Part shown: positions 25,257 to 33,705 of the stretch, one piece after another
Numbering within the stretch: position 1 is the stretch's first letter
How the letters are laid out: every line of letters begins with the position of its first letter
Source of the DNA: CAVQND01 sp049518415
GTDB lineage: Bacteria > Verrucomicrobiota > Verrucomicrobiia > Limisphaerales > UBA8199
Length of the DNA stretch: 64,000 nt
Reading direction: 5' to 3'
Assembly: GCA_049518415.1 (NCBI GenBank)
Contig: JBEKRX010000028.1
Coordinates: 6,292-70,291, forward strand
The notes under the pieces: generated by a model
The model's database searches: none
Seen by the model: only the letters and a program-made list of their open reading frames with translations
What the model was told of the DNA's origin: nothing
Made by a program: the position numbers and the translations under genes

Positions 25257-26382
25257 TCAAGAAGTTCCTCCTGAATCTCGGGAATTGGAAGTTTCCATCT
25301 TCGGGCCGGGTTTCGGCGAATGCGTCGTTCTGCATCTGGGTGGGGGCCATTGGGGAGTGGTCGATTCCTGCCTGGACCCCGGGTCCAAGCGGCCTGCCGC
25401 GCTCCACTATTTCCAATCAATCGGCATAAACGCTGAAGCTTCCGTGCGGTTTGTCGTGGCCACGCATTGGCACGACGATCACATCCAGGGCATCAGCAGT
25501 CTTTTCCAGGAGGCCAAGACGGCTGTATTTGCCTGCACGGAAGCTGTAGGCAAGCCTGAGTTTAGTGAGGTTCTGGCGGCATGGACAGGGACACGATACC
25601 TTGCAGGTGGGTCGGGCGTTGACGAGCTTCGGGCCGTTCTCACCGAGTTGAAGAAGCGGCAGCCGGCAACGCGCTACCCGACACCCAAGCTGGCATCGGC
25701 GAACAAGGTATTGTGGGAGCTGGCAGGCAATCTATCCGCGACGGTGAAGGCGCTGTCGCCCTCAGACGCTGCTGTCATGGCGACCATGGCGCAGCTTCGG
25801 AAAGCCATGCCCAAGTTTTCAAGAGCGCGAAGACGTTTGCCAAATCTGACACAAAACGACGCATCAGTGGTGCTGTCCGTGCGGGTAGCCGACCACCTCA
25901 CACTGCTCGGAGCGGATTTGGAGGTGCGGAATGATCGCGGCCTCGGCTGGATGGCCATCGTGGATGGAATTGGTTCCGGAGCCGCGGTGCATCAGGGTTT
26001 CAAAGTGGCGCATCATGGATCACCCAACGCCGATCACGACGAAATATGGAACCGGCTGTTGATGCCGCAGCCGTGGGCGGCGACCACGCCGTTCGTTTCA
26101 GGGAGCGTGCGTCTGCCCTCAGTGACCGATTGCAGGCGTATTTTTAATCGTGCCCGTGCGTCCTACCTGACGGCCCCCCCACACCCAACTAAATTCCGTG
26201 ATCCCGATCGAACGGTCGAAAGGACCGTGCGCGAGGCCACGATCTCGGCACATTTTGTGCCGGGCAAGTATGGCCACGTCAGGCTCCGCAAGAGAGTTGA
26301 TGAGCCAGTGGATGGCGCATGGCGGGTGGAGATGTTTGGGCACGCATTGAAATTGGAAGATTATTTGGCCTCAGCGCAGTAG
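25237..26382 (+). CDS. Metallo-beta-lactamase-fold hydrolase, island gene C
   Basis: A cytoplasmic MBL-fold hydrolase of 381 residues in the ComEC/ComA-like branch. HWHDDH in VATHWHDDHIQG is the HxHxDH metal motif, preceded by the WGVVDSC strand with its metal-ligand-turn Asp. Later ligands are LGADLEV and the conserved KVAHHGSPNADHDE. There is no membrane domain or signal peptide, unlike ComEC. Relatives cleave nucleic acids or phosphodiesters and recur in anti-phage and toxin loci. GTG is the start: GAGGA lies 8 bases ahead and the frame overlaps gene B by 20 bases. Confidence 0.85.
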   Translation: MASSGNSQEVPPESRELEVSIFGPGFGECVVLHLGGGHWGVVDSCLDPGSKRPAALHYFQSIGINAEASVRFVVATHWHDDHIQGISSLFQEAKTAVFACTEAVGKPEFSEVLAAWTGTRYLAGGSGVDELRAVLTELKKRQPATRYPTPKLASANKVLWELAGNLSATVKALSPSDAAVMATMAQLRKAMPKFSRARRRLPNLTQNDASVVLSVRVADHLTLLGADLEVRNDRGLGWMAIVDGIGSGAAVHQGFKVAHHGSPNADHDEIWNRLLMPQPWAATTPFVSGSVRLPSVTDCRRIFNRARASYLTAPPHPTKFRDPDRTVERTVREATISAHFVPGKYGHVRLRKRVDEPVDGAWRVEMFGHALKLEDYLASAQ

Positions 26383-26598
26383 AGCGTCCTGCGACCTGAC
26401 TTCGGTTCTGGGCGTTCGAGTTCGGATTAAAGAGCGGGATTGCGAGGCGGGGTGCGTTGGTCTCCCCGCGCGCTTGCGATAGAGGTCCTCGTGTTAAGCC
26501 ATTGGCTGTAGGCGATTTGCGGTGCAGGTTTGAAAATCGGAGGTCGCCATTTCAATTTGGCCGTCATGGCTTGGGCGCAGGGCGGGCAACTGCCGTTG

Positions 26599-26729
26599 GC
26601 TGAGCTTGGCCCGTTAGCCGGGGGAATGGGGTATGCAGTCGTAGCCCAGGCCCTGACCCACTTGGGCCGGCCAACGGAACGAACTCGGGAATCCCGTCGG
26701 CAAATAGCACCAATTCAAAAGTAAATGGG
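26599..26729 (+). repeat. 131-bp imperfect direct repeat, right copy
   Basis: Begins GCTGAGCTTGGCCCGTTAGC and ends near CAATTCAAAAGTAAATGG, matching 23681-23812 in order and orientation. Together the copies could have served for recombination or mark the edges of an inserted unit. No shorter target duplication was identified. Confidence 0.8.
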
Positions 26730-26809
26730 TTCTTCCGAAAGGTTGGTGTGTGGGCGCGGCGTTTTGGCAGCCTGAGGCCTTGGTCAAGACTTGCTCCGCC
26801 ATGGCCCTC

Positions 26810-27196
26810 TAACCATTCAATTGAACAGAAGAGAATGAAGCGAACGAAGGCCCCGCTCAGCCGGAGAGATTCCAAGTCGAACCGCTAATCTGCGCTAATA
26901 AACGCTAATAAGGACGCGGTTCAGGCAGGAGTCTGGCACTTCCAGGCGTGTTCACCACGCGGAGGCCCGCGAGACAGATGCCCCAGGTGATAGGCGCCCG
27001 GTGCATGCTTATCGCGGGGGCCGAGTCCGCTGAGCCGTAACCATTCAATTGAACAGAAGAGAACGAAGCGAACAAAGGCCCCGCTCAGCCGGAGAGATTC
27101 CAAGTCGAACCGCTAATCTGCGCTAATAAACGCTAATAAGGACAGGCTTGAGGCAGGAGTCTGGCACTTCCAGCCGTGTTCACCGCGCGGAGGCCC
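26810..27196 (+). repeat. 159-bp direct repeat pair
   Basis: Copies at 26810-26968 and 27038-27196 start TAACCATTCAATTGAACAGA and run through CGCTAATCTGCGCTAATAAA to the GGAGGCCC end with few mismatches. They are 228 bases apart, with a 69-base spacer. Each contains the tandem CGCTAAT words and the self-complementary CAATTG. No coding potential. Confidence 0.9.
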
Positions 27197-27346
27197 CGGA
27201 GGTCGCCCCCCCCGCCCCTGGCGACCTCCAGCTACTATCTGTCAACCCTCCGGGTTGCAGGCCGAGCACGACCGGGGCCCCGGAGGTCGCCCCCCCGCCC
27301 CTGGCGACCTCCGGCTACTATCTGTCAACCCTCCGGGTTGCAGGCC
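27194..27346 (+). repeat. 70-bp repeat pair with hairpins
   Basis: Copies at 27194-27263 and 27278-27346 are nearly identical. Each holds a 10-bp stem GGAGGTCGCC/GGCGACCTCC around a C-rich loop and a second small stem CAACCC/GGGTTG. The fold resembles REP/BIME-type units mobilised by REP-associated transposases, a remnant of which lies at 23352. Confidence 0.88.
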
Positions 27347-27360
27347 TGGGCCCGCGAGAT

Positions 27361-27510
27361 AGATTCCAGAGCCTACCGGGCGGAAGGATGCCGTGCTGGG
27401 CGCGGGGGTTCAGATTTGAGATTTCGGATTTCAGATTCCAGAGCCTACAGGGCGGAAGGACGCCGGGTTGGGCGCGGGTGAAGTGGAATTGGCGGCGGTG
27501 TCGGGATGCG
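27361..27510 (+). repeat. 48-bp repeat pair plus 29-nt repeat, copy 2
   Basis: AGATTCCAGAGCCTAC units at 27361-27408 and 27433-27480 share GGGCGGAAGGA and GGGCGCGGG. Immediately after, 27482-27510 is identical to 22928-22956. This lies just ahead of the VOC gene and may contain its promoter. Confidence 0.85.
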
Positions 27511-27575
27511 GCCGGCCGCATTCGGATTTTGGATTTCGGGTTTCGCCGGGAGGTATTCCGGGCTATGGTGAGGGC

Positions 27576-27965
27576 ATGAGCAAGGCCAAGAAACTGCTCC
27601 ATACGAGGTATCGGGTGAACGACCTGGAGCGGACAGTCAAATTCTATAAAGAGGTGCTCGGGTTGGCCGAGGTGGGCCGCCACAAATCCCCGCGCGGCTC
27701 GGAGTTGGTCTTTTTGAAGGCGCCGGAGAGTGAAGAATTGGTTGAGTTGTGCCATTTTCCGGGCGGCGGCCCGGTGCAGGTGCAGGCGGATTTGACGCAC
27801 CTGGCCTTTGAAGTGGAGAGCCTGGAGGAGTTTGGAGGGCACCTGGCCCGGCTGGGCCTGAGCTATTCCGAGGGCCCGGATTATGATCGGCGCGGCGGCG
27901 GCATCGCCTTTATGGACGCGCCGGAGGGGTATGAGATCGAACTGATCCAGGCCGGCCAGCAGTGA
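27576..27965 (+). CDS. VOC-family protein (glyoxalase I-like)
   Basis: This 129-residue single vicinal-oxygen-chelate protein resembles lactoylglutathione lyase: HTRYRVNDLERTVKFYKEVL at residues 9-28, ELVELCHF, then LTHLAFEVESLEEF and a C-terminal YEIELIQ. Candidate metal ligands are His9, the Glu of ELVEL, the His of THLAF and the Glu of YEIEL, matching the paired-ligand pattern of glyoxalase I. It probably detoxifies methylglyoxal or acts on a related substrate. ATG at 27576 is chosen because the frame upstream lies in dispersed repeats. It ends 24 bases before folP. Confidence 0.85.
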   Translation: MSKAKKLLHTRYRVNDLERTVKFYKEVLGLAEVGRHKSPRGSELVFLKAPESEELVELCHFPGGGPVQVQADLTHLAFEVESLEEFGGHLARLGLSYSEGPDYDRRGGGIAFMDAPEGYEIELIQAGQQ

Positions 27966-27989
27966 CCTTGCCGATTGGGAATTGGAAAT

Positions 27990-28832
27990 ATGAAGTTGCT
28001 GGCCCGCCAATTCGAATATTTGTTTCCGCGCCCGGCGCTGGTGATGGGCATAGTGAACGTGACCCCGGACTCGTTTTCGGATGGCGGGAGGTTCCCGGCG
28101 GCGGGGGCGGCGGCGGCCTATGGGTTGGAACTGGTGGAGCAAGGAGCGGAAATCCTGGATGTCGGCGGGGAATCGACCCGCCCTGGGGCCAGGCCGGTGA
28201 GCGAGGCTGAGGAGTTGCGCCGGGTGATGCCGGTGGTCGAACAACTGGCCGGGCGGCTCCGGGTGCCGATTTCCATCGACACGATGAAGCCCGGGGTGGC
28301 CCGGGCGGCCCTCGGGGCGGGGGCCAGCCTGGTGAACGACGTGGGGGCCAACCGGGAAGAGCCGACGATGTGGCGGGTGGTGGCAGAGGCGGGGGCGGGT
28401 TACGTGTGCCTGCACATGCAGGGAACGCCGCAAACGATGCAGCGCCAGCCGGTCTATCGGGACGTGGTGCGGGAGGTGGGGGAGTTTTTTATTGAGCGCC
28501 TGAAGCGATTGAAGGATTGCGGAGTGGGGTGGGAGCAGGTTATACTGGACCCTGGGATCGGTTTCGGCAAGACGCTGGAGCACAACTTGCAGTTGCTCGG
28601 GGCGTTGCGGAGTCTGGCCGGGTTAGGGCGGCCGCTGCTGGTCGGGGTTTCGCGCAAGTCTTTTATGGGCGAACTGCTGGGGGCGGGGCCGGCGGCGCGG
28701 CTGCCGGCGGGCCTGGCCTGCGCCTGCCTGGCGGTAGCCGCGGGCGTGCAAATCATCCGCGCGCACGAGGTGCCCCAAACCGTGCAGGCCATTCGGATGG
28801 CTGAAGCGATCCTGGCGCGAACAAACGTGTAA
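27990..28832 (+). CDS. folP: Dihydropteroate synthase
   Basis: FolP joins p-aminobenzoate to the pterin diphosphate in folate synthesis, in the cytoplasm. The barrel motifs are complete: GIVNVTPDSFSDGG at about 19-32, GGESTRPGA, SIDTMKPGVA, NDVGA, LDPGIGFGKT, VSRKSF and the final IRAHEV. Length 280 is standard. ATG at 27990 (MKLLARQ) is preferred over a TTG at 27975. It precedes cdaA by 11 bases, so folP-cdaA-cdaR-glmM is one operon, as in several bacterial phyla. Confidence 0.95.
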   Translation: MKLLARQFEYLFPRPALVMGIVNVTPDSFSDGGRFPAAGAAAAYGLELVEQGAEILDVGGESTRPGARPVSEAEELRRVMPVVEQLAGRLRVPISIDTMKPGVARAALGAGASLVNDVGANREEPTMWRVVAEAGAGYVCLHMQGTPQTMQRQPVYRDVVREVGEFFIERLKRLKDCGVGWEQVILDPGIGFGKTLEHNLQLLGALRSLAGLGRPLLVGVSRKSFMGELLGAGPAARLPAGLACACLAVAAGVQIIRAHEVPQTVQAIRMAEAILARTNV

Positions 28833-28843
28833 GCTCGGCTTTC

Positions 28844-29764
28844 GTGGAAAACCTTTGGCATATCGTGACCGGCCTCTGGACGCAGATATTCGGCGGCTGG
28901 CGGCCGGTGGTGGAAATCCTCATCCTCACGGTGGGCATTTACGGCGCCCTGCGGTTCGTCCGGGGGACGCGGGGCGCGCCGGTGGTGATGGGTTTTCTGG
29001 TGGCGCTGCTGGCGCTGGTGCTGATGAGCTTTGTGCTGGGGCTCAAAGTGCTGCAGTACCTGCTGGGAGCGTTCTACGCGTTTTTCCTGCTGGCGGTGCT
29101 GGTGATTTTCCAGCCCGAGTTGCGGCGGATGTTGGCGGAACTGGGCAATTTGCCGCTCCTGGCGACCGTCCGCGAGCAACGCGAGAACATCGAGGTCATC
29201 ATTCAGACGGTCGAACGCCTGGCGGAGGTCCGCATCGGCGCGCTCATCGCCATCGAGCAATCCATCCACCTCCAGGAGGCGGTGGAATCGGGCATTATCG
29301 TCGACTGTGTGGCCACGCCCGAGATGTTGGAAACGATTTTCTTCCCGAATAACGCGATTCACGACGGGGGCGTCATTATCCGGGGCGACCGGATTGCGTT
29401 CGCGGCCTGCATCTTTCCCCTGACGCAACGCCGGGATTTGAACCCGTCGCTGGGCACGCGCCACCGCGCGGCCATCGGTCTGAGCGAAGAAACCGACGCG
29501 GCGGTGGTGGTCGTGTCCGAAGAGACCGGGGGGATTGCTTACGCCTGCAAAGGGCAATTGGTGCGCAACGTGACGCTGGAGGAATTGCGGGCCTTCCTGA
29601 CCTCGGTGTTCGTGACTCCCGCCCGCTCGCGCAACTGGCTCGCCTGGATTCGGTCCTGGACCACCGAACGGGCCAAACCGGGGCCGGTCCATGCGGCCCG
29701 GGCCGACGCCCCGTCCACGGCCTCAACCGCGGGCGCCACAACCACGACGGGCCTGGCCAAATGA
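28844..29764 (+). CDS. cdaA: Diadenylate cyclase CdaA
   Basis: CdaA makes cyclic-di-AMP from two ATP at the inner membrane. Three membrane helices occupy about residues 20-95, ending in VLVIFQPELRRML, followed by a DAC (DisA_N) domain with the catalytic HDGGVII (the family has DGA/DGG) at about 170 and RHRAAIGLSEETDA at about 204-217. A low-complexity Ala/Thr tail closes the protein. The start is GTG. The stop overlaps the next ATG (ATGA at 29761-29764), coupling it to the YbbR-type regulator. Confidence 0.95.
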   Translation: MENLWHIVTGLWTQIFGGWRPVVEILILTVGIYGALRFVRGTRGAPVVMGFLVALLALVLMSFVLGLKVLQYLLGAFYAFFLLAVLVIFQPELRRMLAELGNLPLLATVREQRENIEVIIQTVERLAEVRIGALIAIEQSIHLQEAVESGIIVDCVATPEMLETIFFPNNAIHDGGVIIRGDRIAFAACIFPLTQRRDLNPSLGTRHRAAIGLSEETDAAVVVVSEETGGIAYACKGQLVRNVTLEELRAFLTSVFVTPARSRNWLAWIRSWTTERAKPGPVHAARADAPSTASTAGATTTTGLAK

Positions 29765-30186
29765 TCACTTTCCTGCGCAACCTCATTGTCAAGGACCTGG
29801 GCCTGAAGGTCTTCTCGCTGGTCCTGGCCATCCTGATTTATTGCACGATCAGCTTTGCCATTAGGAACGAGGTCCCTTCCCTCCCGTCGCTCGGGATGGC
29901 CAGTGATGTCCGTCGCTTCCACAACCTGCCGGTCCTGGTGGTGTCTTCGGCCGCCGACGTGCGCCGGTTCAAGGTGACTCCGGAAACGGTCGCCGTGACG
30001 GTCCAAGGGGACCCCCAGGTGCTGGCGGGCCTGGAAAGCAGCGAAATCCGGGCGCTGGTGGACCTGACCGGGATCGCCCCCGCCAGCCACCTCCGCAAGC
30101 GCATCGAGGTGTCCACCCCGGCAGGCGTCACGCACCTCCGGGTCCTGCCGACCGAGGTGCAGGTCATCTTCCCGCCCGACCATTGA
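29761..30186 (+). CDS. cdaR: YbbR-domain protein (CdaR-like)
   Basis: This 141-residue protein has one N-terminal membrane span (FSLVLAILIYCTISFAI) and a single extracytoplasmic YbbR domain of about 85 residues (FHNLPVLVV ... KVTPETVAVTVQGDPQVL ... LRVLPTEVQVIFPP). CdaR proteins bind CdaA and tune its activity; most Firmicutes versions have three or four YbbR domains, so this is a minimal form. Position between cdaA and glmM supports the role. Confidence 0.85.
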   Translation: MITFLRNLIVKDLGLKVFSLVLAILIYCTISFAIRNEVPSLPSLGMASDVRRFHNLPVLVVSSAADVRRFKVTPETVAVTVQGDPQVLAGLESSEIRALVDLTGIAPASHLRKRIEVSTPAGVTHLRVLPTEVQVIFPPDH

Positions 30187-30247
30187 ACCGGCCGTTCCGG
30201 CTCGGCTTTTGCCTTCTCCATGGCTTGATTAGGATATTCCCGACGAC

Positions 30248-31630
30248 ATGACTAAAGTGAAGCGAATCTTCGGCACCGATGGCGTGCGTGGAACGGCCAA
30301 TGTCGAACCGGTCACGGCCGAAACGGCCCTCAGACTGGGCCGGGCGGCCGGGCATGTTTTCAAGAGCCTCCAAACCCAGGCGCGCGACCGCATCCGCCAC
30401 CGCATAGTGATCGGCAAAGACACCCGCCTGTCCGGTTACATGCTCGAAAACGCCCTCTCCTCCGGCATCCTTTCGATGGGGGTGGACGTCTTGCTGATCG
30501 GCCCGCTGCCCACCCCCGGCGTGGCCTACGTCACCCGCAGCCTCCGCGCCGATGCCGGCATCGTCATCACCGCTTCGCACAATCGCTACGACGACAACGG
30601 CATCAAGTTCTTCCGCGCCGACGGCTACAAGCTGGAGGACAAGATCGAGCAGCAAATCGAAGGCCTGGTCTTCAGCGGCGAGATCGAAAACATCCGCCCG
30701 ACGGCGGACCAAATCGGCAAAGCGGTGCGGATCGACGACGCCCTGGGCCGCTACATCGAGCACGCCAAGGCCTCCTTCCCGCGCGGCCTCATTCTGGAGG
30801 GCCTGCGCATCGTCGTGGACTGCGCCCACGGCGCCAGCTACAAGTCCACCCCCTGCGTCCTGCGCGAATTAGGGGCCGACGTCATCATCTATGGCAACCA
30901 ACCCGATGGCAAAAACATCAACCAGGACTGCGGCTCCATGCACCCCGGCCTCCTTTGCCAGAAAGTCTGGGAGCACCGCGCCGACGTCGGCCTGGCCCAC
31001 GACGGCGACGCCGACCGCGCCTTGTTGTGCGACGAAGCCGGCAAGCTGATCGATGGCGACGACATCATGGCCATCGCCGCCCTGGACCTCCTGGCCCAGG
31101 ACGCCCTCCACGAAAAAACCCTGGTGGCCACCGTCATGAGCAACGCCGGCCTCGACGCCGCCATTCAGGCGGCCGGCGGGCGGGTCGTCCGCACGCCCGT
31201 CGGCGACAAGAGCGTCATGGACGAAATGCTGCGGCACGGCTTCAACCTCGGCGGCGAGCAGAGCGGGCATATCATCTTCCGCGATTTGAGCACCACGGGC
31301 GACGGCCTGGTGGCCGCCCTCCAGGTCCTGCGCATCATGAAAACCAAAGGCGCCTCCCTTGCTCGCCTGGCCCAGTGCTGGACCCGCTTTCCCCAACTGC
31401 TCACCAATATCCTCGTCCGCGAAAAGCGCCCTTTCGCCGAGTTGGACTGTGTCTCGCAGCTCGTGGCCGACGCCCAAAGCGAATTGCAGGCCCAGGGCGG
31501 GCGCGTGCTCCTGCGCTACTCCGGCACCGAACCCAAGGCGCGCCTGCTCCTGGAAGGACGCGACCCCGCCGCGCTCAGCCGCTGGTCAAATAAGATCGCC
31601 GAGGCCATCAAAAAGCAAGTCGGAGCGTAG
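30248..31630 (+). CDS. glmM: Phosphoglucosamine mutase
   Basis: GlmM converts glucosamine-6-phosphate to glucosamine-1-phosphate for UDP-GlcNAc, hence peptidoglycan and LPS. The 460-residue protein shows FGTDGVRG at 8-15, the phosphoserine loop ITASHNRYDDNGIKFF with Ser110, the metal loop DGDADRALLCDE near 257, GGEQSGHI and the phosphate-binding RYSGTEPKARLL. It is last in the folP-cdaA-cdaR-glmM operon; in other bacteria GlmM binds CdaA and lowers its activity. The gene converges on the pseudopilin gene with only 6 bases between stops. Confidence 0.96.
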   Translation: MTKVKRIFGTDGVRGTANVEPVTAETALRLGRAAGHVFKSLQTQARDRIRHRIVIGKDTRLSGYMLENALSSGILSMGVDVLLIGPLPTPGVAYVTRSLRADAGIVITASHNRYDDNGIKFFRADGYKLEDKIEQQIEGLVFSGEIENIRPTADQIGKAVRIDDALGRYIEHAKASFPRGLILEGLRIVVDCAHGASYKSTPCVLRELGADVIIYGNQPDGKNINQDCGSMHPGLLCQKVWEHRADVGLAHDGDADRALLCDEAGKLIDGDDIMAIAALDLLAQDALHEKTLVATVMSNAGLDAAIQAAGGRVVRTPVGDKSVMDEMLRHGFNLGGEQSGHIIFRDLSTTGDGLVAALQVLRIMKTKGASLARLAQCWTRFPQLLTNILVREKRPFAELDCVSQLVADAQSELQAQGGRVLLRYSGTEPKARLLLEGRDPAALSRWSNKIAEAIKKQVGA

Positions 31631-31636
31631 CGCGCC

Positions 31637-32425
31637 TCAGGGCAGGCTGAGGAGCTCCGCGCGCAGGCGCCCGACAAACTGACTGGGCATCCGGGGATCA
31701 AGCGACCCCGGCACAAACCGTTCCGGCCCCACGTGGCCGTCGCAGAATACCGCCTCGGCCTTTTGCGCATGACGGAAATGTCCATTGGGTTGATTGGTGC
31801 TGTTGTCCAGGTAGTACCATTCCTCGAGCATCGGGTTGGCGGGTGAAGCGGGCGCTTGCCAGGTGTTCACTTGGGCGGCATCCGCCAGCAACACGGTGCC
31901 GGCCGGCCGTAGCAGCCGGCTCAGATTGATCGGCGCCTGCCCCGGCGCCGCCGAAAGGTAAAGATTGTAGCCGTATCCGTAAGTGGCGCCGCGCGCCTTG
32001 GCTTTGAACTGCGACAGGAAGTAATTGAAGGCGGGGCAGAGCTCGACCCCGCGTCCTTGCAGATAGGGATACAGGGCGCCGCAGGTGGCGTCGAAGGCGC
32101 GCGCGCCTTCTGCGCCCGGCCCCATCCAACCAAACCAGTAAAGCTGCCCGCCATTGGTATAAGCGCCGCCATACCGGAAACAGTTGCCGCCGTTGTCGTC
32201 CCAGTAGAGGTTGGCTGCCAACTCAAGCTGGTGCAGGTTGCTGAGGCACTTGATGCGTTGGGCCGAGGCCTTGCTCCGGGACAACGCCGGCAAGAGCAGC
32301 GCCGCCAGAACGGCGATGAGGGCGATGACGACCAGCAGCTCGAGGAGCGTGAAGGCAGAGCCCAGGGACTGCTGGCCCCGCTCTTTCTGGCCGGAGGGCT
32401 GACAGACACGCGCGCCGCTTTTCAT
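31637..32425 (-). CDS. Prepilin-type secreted protein (H-x9-DG family)
   Basis: The N-terminus has the class III prepilin signal: a short basic leader, then SAFTLLELLVVIALIAVLAA, with cleavage expected before the Phe and Glu at +5. The mature part includes the CLSNLHQLELAANLYWDDN block, and the C-terminal HFRHAQKAEAVFCDGHV is the H-x9-DG motif frequent in Planctomycetota and Verrucomicrobiota pseudopilins. These are processed by PilD and associate with a type II/IV pilus-like machine. ATG at 32425 is chosen: GGAG lies 5 bases ahead. It follows the secreted-protein gene by 2 bases and thus falls under the same cobalamin riboswitch. Confidence 0.85.
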   Translation of the reverse strand: MKSGARVCQPSGQKERGQQSLGSAFTLLELLVVIALIAVLAALLLPALSRSKASAQRIKCLSNLHQLELAANLYWDDNGGNCFRYGGAYTNGGQLYWFGWMGPGAEGARAFDATCGALYPYLQGRGVELCPAFNYFLSQFKAKARGATYGYGYNLYLSAAPGQAPINLSRLLRPAGTVLLADAAQVNTWQAPASPANPMLEEWYYLDNSTNQPNGHFRHAQKAEAVFCDGHVGPERFVPGSLDPRMPSQFVGRLRAELLSLP

Positions 32426-32427
32426 GG

Positions 32428-33423
32428 TCACTCCACTTGCACGCGATAACACGCCCGGTCGGCCGGCGCGCCCGGGTCTTGCAAGGCCAGGTTGGTGCCG
32501 TTGCCGGCCGTGGCTGGCGAAACGGCCGTCCAGGATTGGAAATCAGCGGTGCGTTGGAGCGTGTAGAGCCGGTTGGTGAGACTGAGGAACTCAACCTGCC
32601 AGGCGCCGTTGGTGAATCGGCCGGCGAGGTTGGGAGGCGGAGGCGCGGCGAGGCTCACCCGGAAGTTGTCCACCGTGCCATGGGCGAGAATGGAACCGGC
32701 AAAGGAGGGGTCCTGCCCGGCATCACTGTAACTGCACACGGCCACGTGATCGACGCGAAAGTCCCGGAAAGAGGCCCCGAGATAGGCGTCCCCGAGCGGC
32801 CCGAAGGGCAGGCCGTTGCAGGTCAGGCTCGTGCGCAGGACCCGCTCGGCAGCAGTGTAGGCCAGGTCCACCTGGAAGGAGTCGTTCGGGCTCAACGTCA
32901 GCGAGCCAAAACCGCCGCTGGACCAGTTTGTGCCGGTCCAATCACAGAACATGACGGTCACCGAAGGCCCCCAAACCCAGGCCCCCCCTGGGTCGGGAAA
33001 GAAACTGAATTCGACGAGGTCCGGAGAATCGGACCCCGTCCCGCGCACAAAACCGGTTTGGGTGGCCTGCGCCAGGTTGATGAGCCCCACCGACAGCTCG
33101 AAAGGATAGGGCTTGTCCGGATTGACGCCCGCGGCGAAGTCGCTCAACCGCAAGTCGAAGCCGAGGCTGAAATCCGCCTCTTGGCCCAGCACGGTTCCCA
33201 GGGGATGCGCGAAATAACTGTTGGGGCGCGAGGAATCCCAGGTGACTTGGAGGTCGTGGTTCGTGGGATTCCATTGGAAAAGGTTGGTGTCGCCCAATAC
33301 TCGCCAACCCCGCCCGGCCGGGTCGGTGGAGAAATCCTCCTGGAAAGTAATGGCGGCAGAACCAATGCCAATGGTGGCAAACCAGCCCGCCAGGGCCAGC
33401 GCAGACCAACGGATTCCATGCAT
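32428..33423 (-). CDS. Secreted protein of unknown function, riboswitch-controlled
   Basis: A 331-residue exported protein with signal peptide (LALAGWFATIGIGSAA) and a jelly-roll-like body beginning TFQEDFSTDPAGRGWRVLGD, as in carbohydrate-binding and LamG-like modules. The last 60 residues (LTNRLYTLQRTADFQSWTAV) form the C-terminal module common on Verrucomicrobiota secreted proteins. No catalytic motif. It is first gene after a cobalamin riboswitch at 33706-33859 with a 282-base leader, and the pseudopilin gene follows. A role in binding or capturing an extracellular ligand, possibly a corrinoid, is inference only. Confidence 0.75.
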   Translation of the reverse strand: MHGIRWSALALAGWFATIGIGSAAITFQEDFSTDPAGRGWRVLGDTNLFQWNPTNHDLQVTWDSSRPNSYFAHPLGTVLGQEADFSLGFDLRLSDFAAGVNPDKPYPFELSVGLINLAQATQTGFVRGTGSDSPDLVEFSFFPDPGGAWVWGPSVTVMFCDWTGTNWSSGGFGSLTLSPNDSFQVDLAYTAAERVLRTSLTCNGLPFGPLGDAYLGASFRDFRVDHVAVCSYSDAGQDPSFAGSILAHGTVDNFRVSLAAPPPPNLAGRFTNGAWQVEFLSLTNRLYTLQRTADFQSWTAVSPATAGNGTNLALQDPGAPADRACYRVQVE

Positions 33424-33645
33424 AAGCTGATCTTTCTACCGCGCGCGCAGGAACAACCCAGGGCCTGCCCGCGCAGCTCTTGTTACCAACAGGTTTGGCT
33501 AGAGAGACCAGCGCGGAGTCAGAAAATAAAAAACCTTCAGACCCCGACAAATCAGAGAATGAAGGCATTCGACGAATCCGGCCGCGCACCCGCCCGGCCG
33601 GCTGGCCTCATCCTTCTCTTTGACGGAGAAGTCGGCCGTTCGGAC

Positions 33646-33687
33646 GGCAGGTCTGCCTGCCGGCGCCCGGAGGCGGCCACGCCTCCG
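33646..33687 (-). promoter_or_regulatory. Candidate expression-platform hairpins
   Basis: Two hairpins follow the aptamer: CGGAGGCG/CGCCTCCG with a 4-base loop (33668-33687) and GGCAGG/CCTGCC with loop CAGA (33646-33661). They lack U tracts, so they may act as Rho-related or anti-structure elements instead of simple terminators. Confidence 0.4.
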
Positions 33688-33705
33688 TGAAACGGCCGTG
33701 ACGAG

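Larger units (their letters stand above)
26383..27575. other. Repeat-dense intergenic region
   Basis: No gene is supported over about 1.2 kb. The region is made of at least four repeat families (26599, 26810/27038, 27194/27278, 27361/27433), listed separately. It ends the accessory island; core genes resume at 27576. Confidence 0.75.

Noticed and set aside
27148..27579. 143-codon frame ahead of the VOC gene
   Set aside because: It lies wholly in nested repeats with hairpins and has the composition of repeat DNA.
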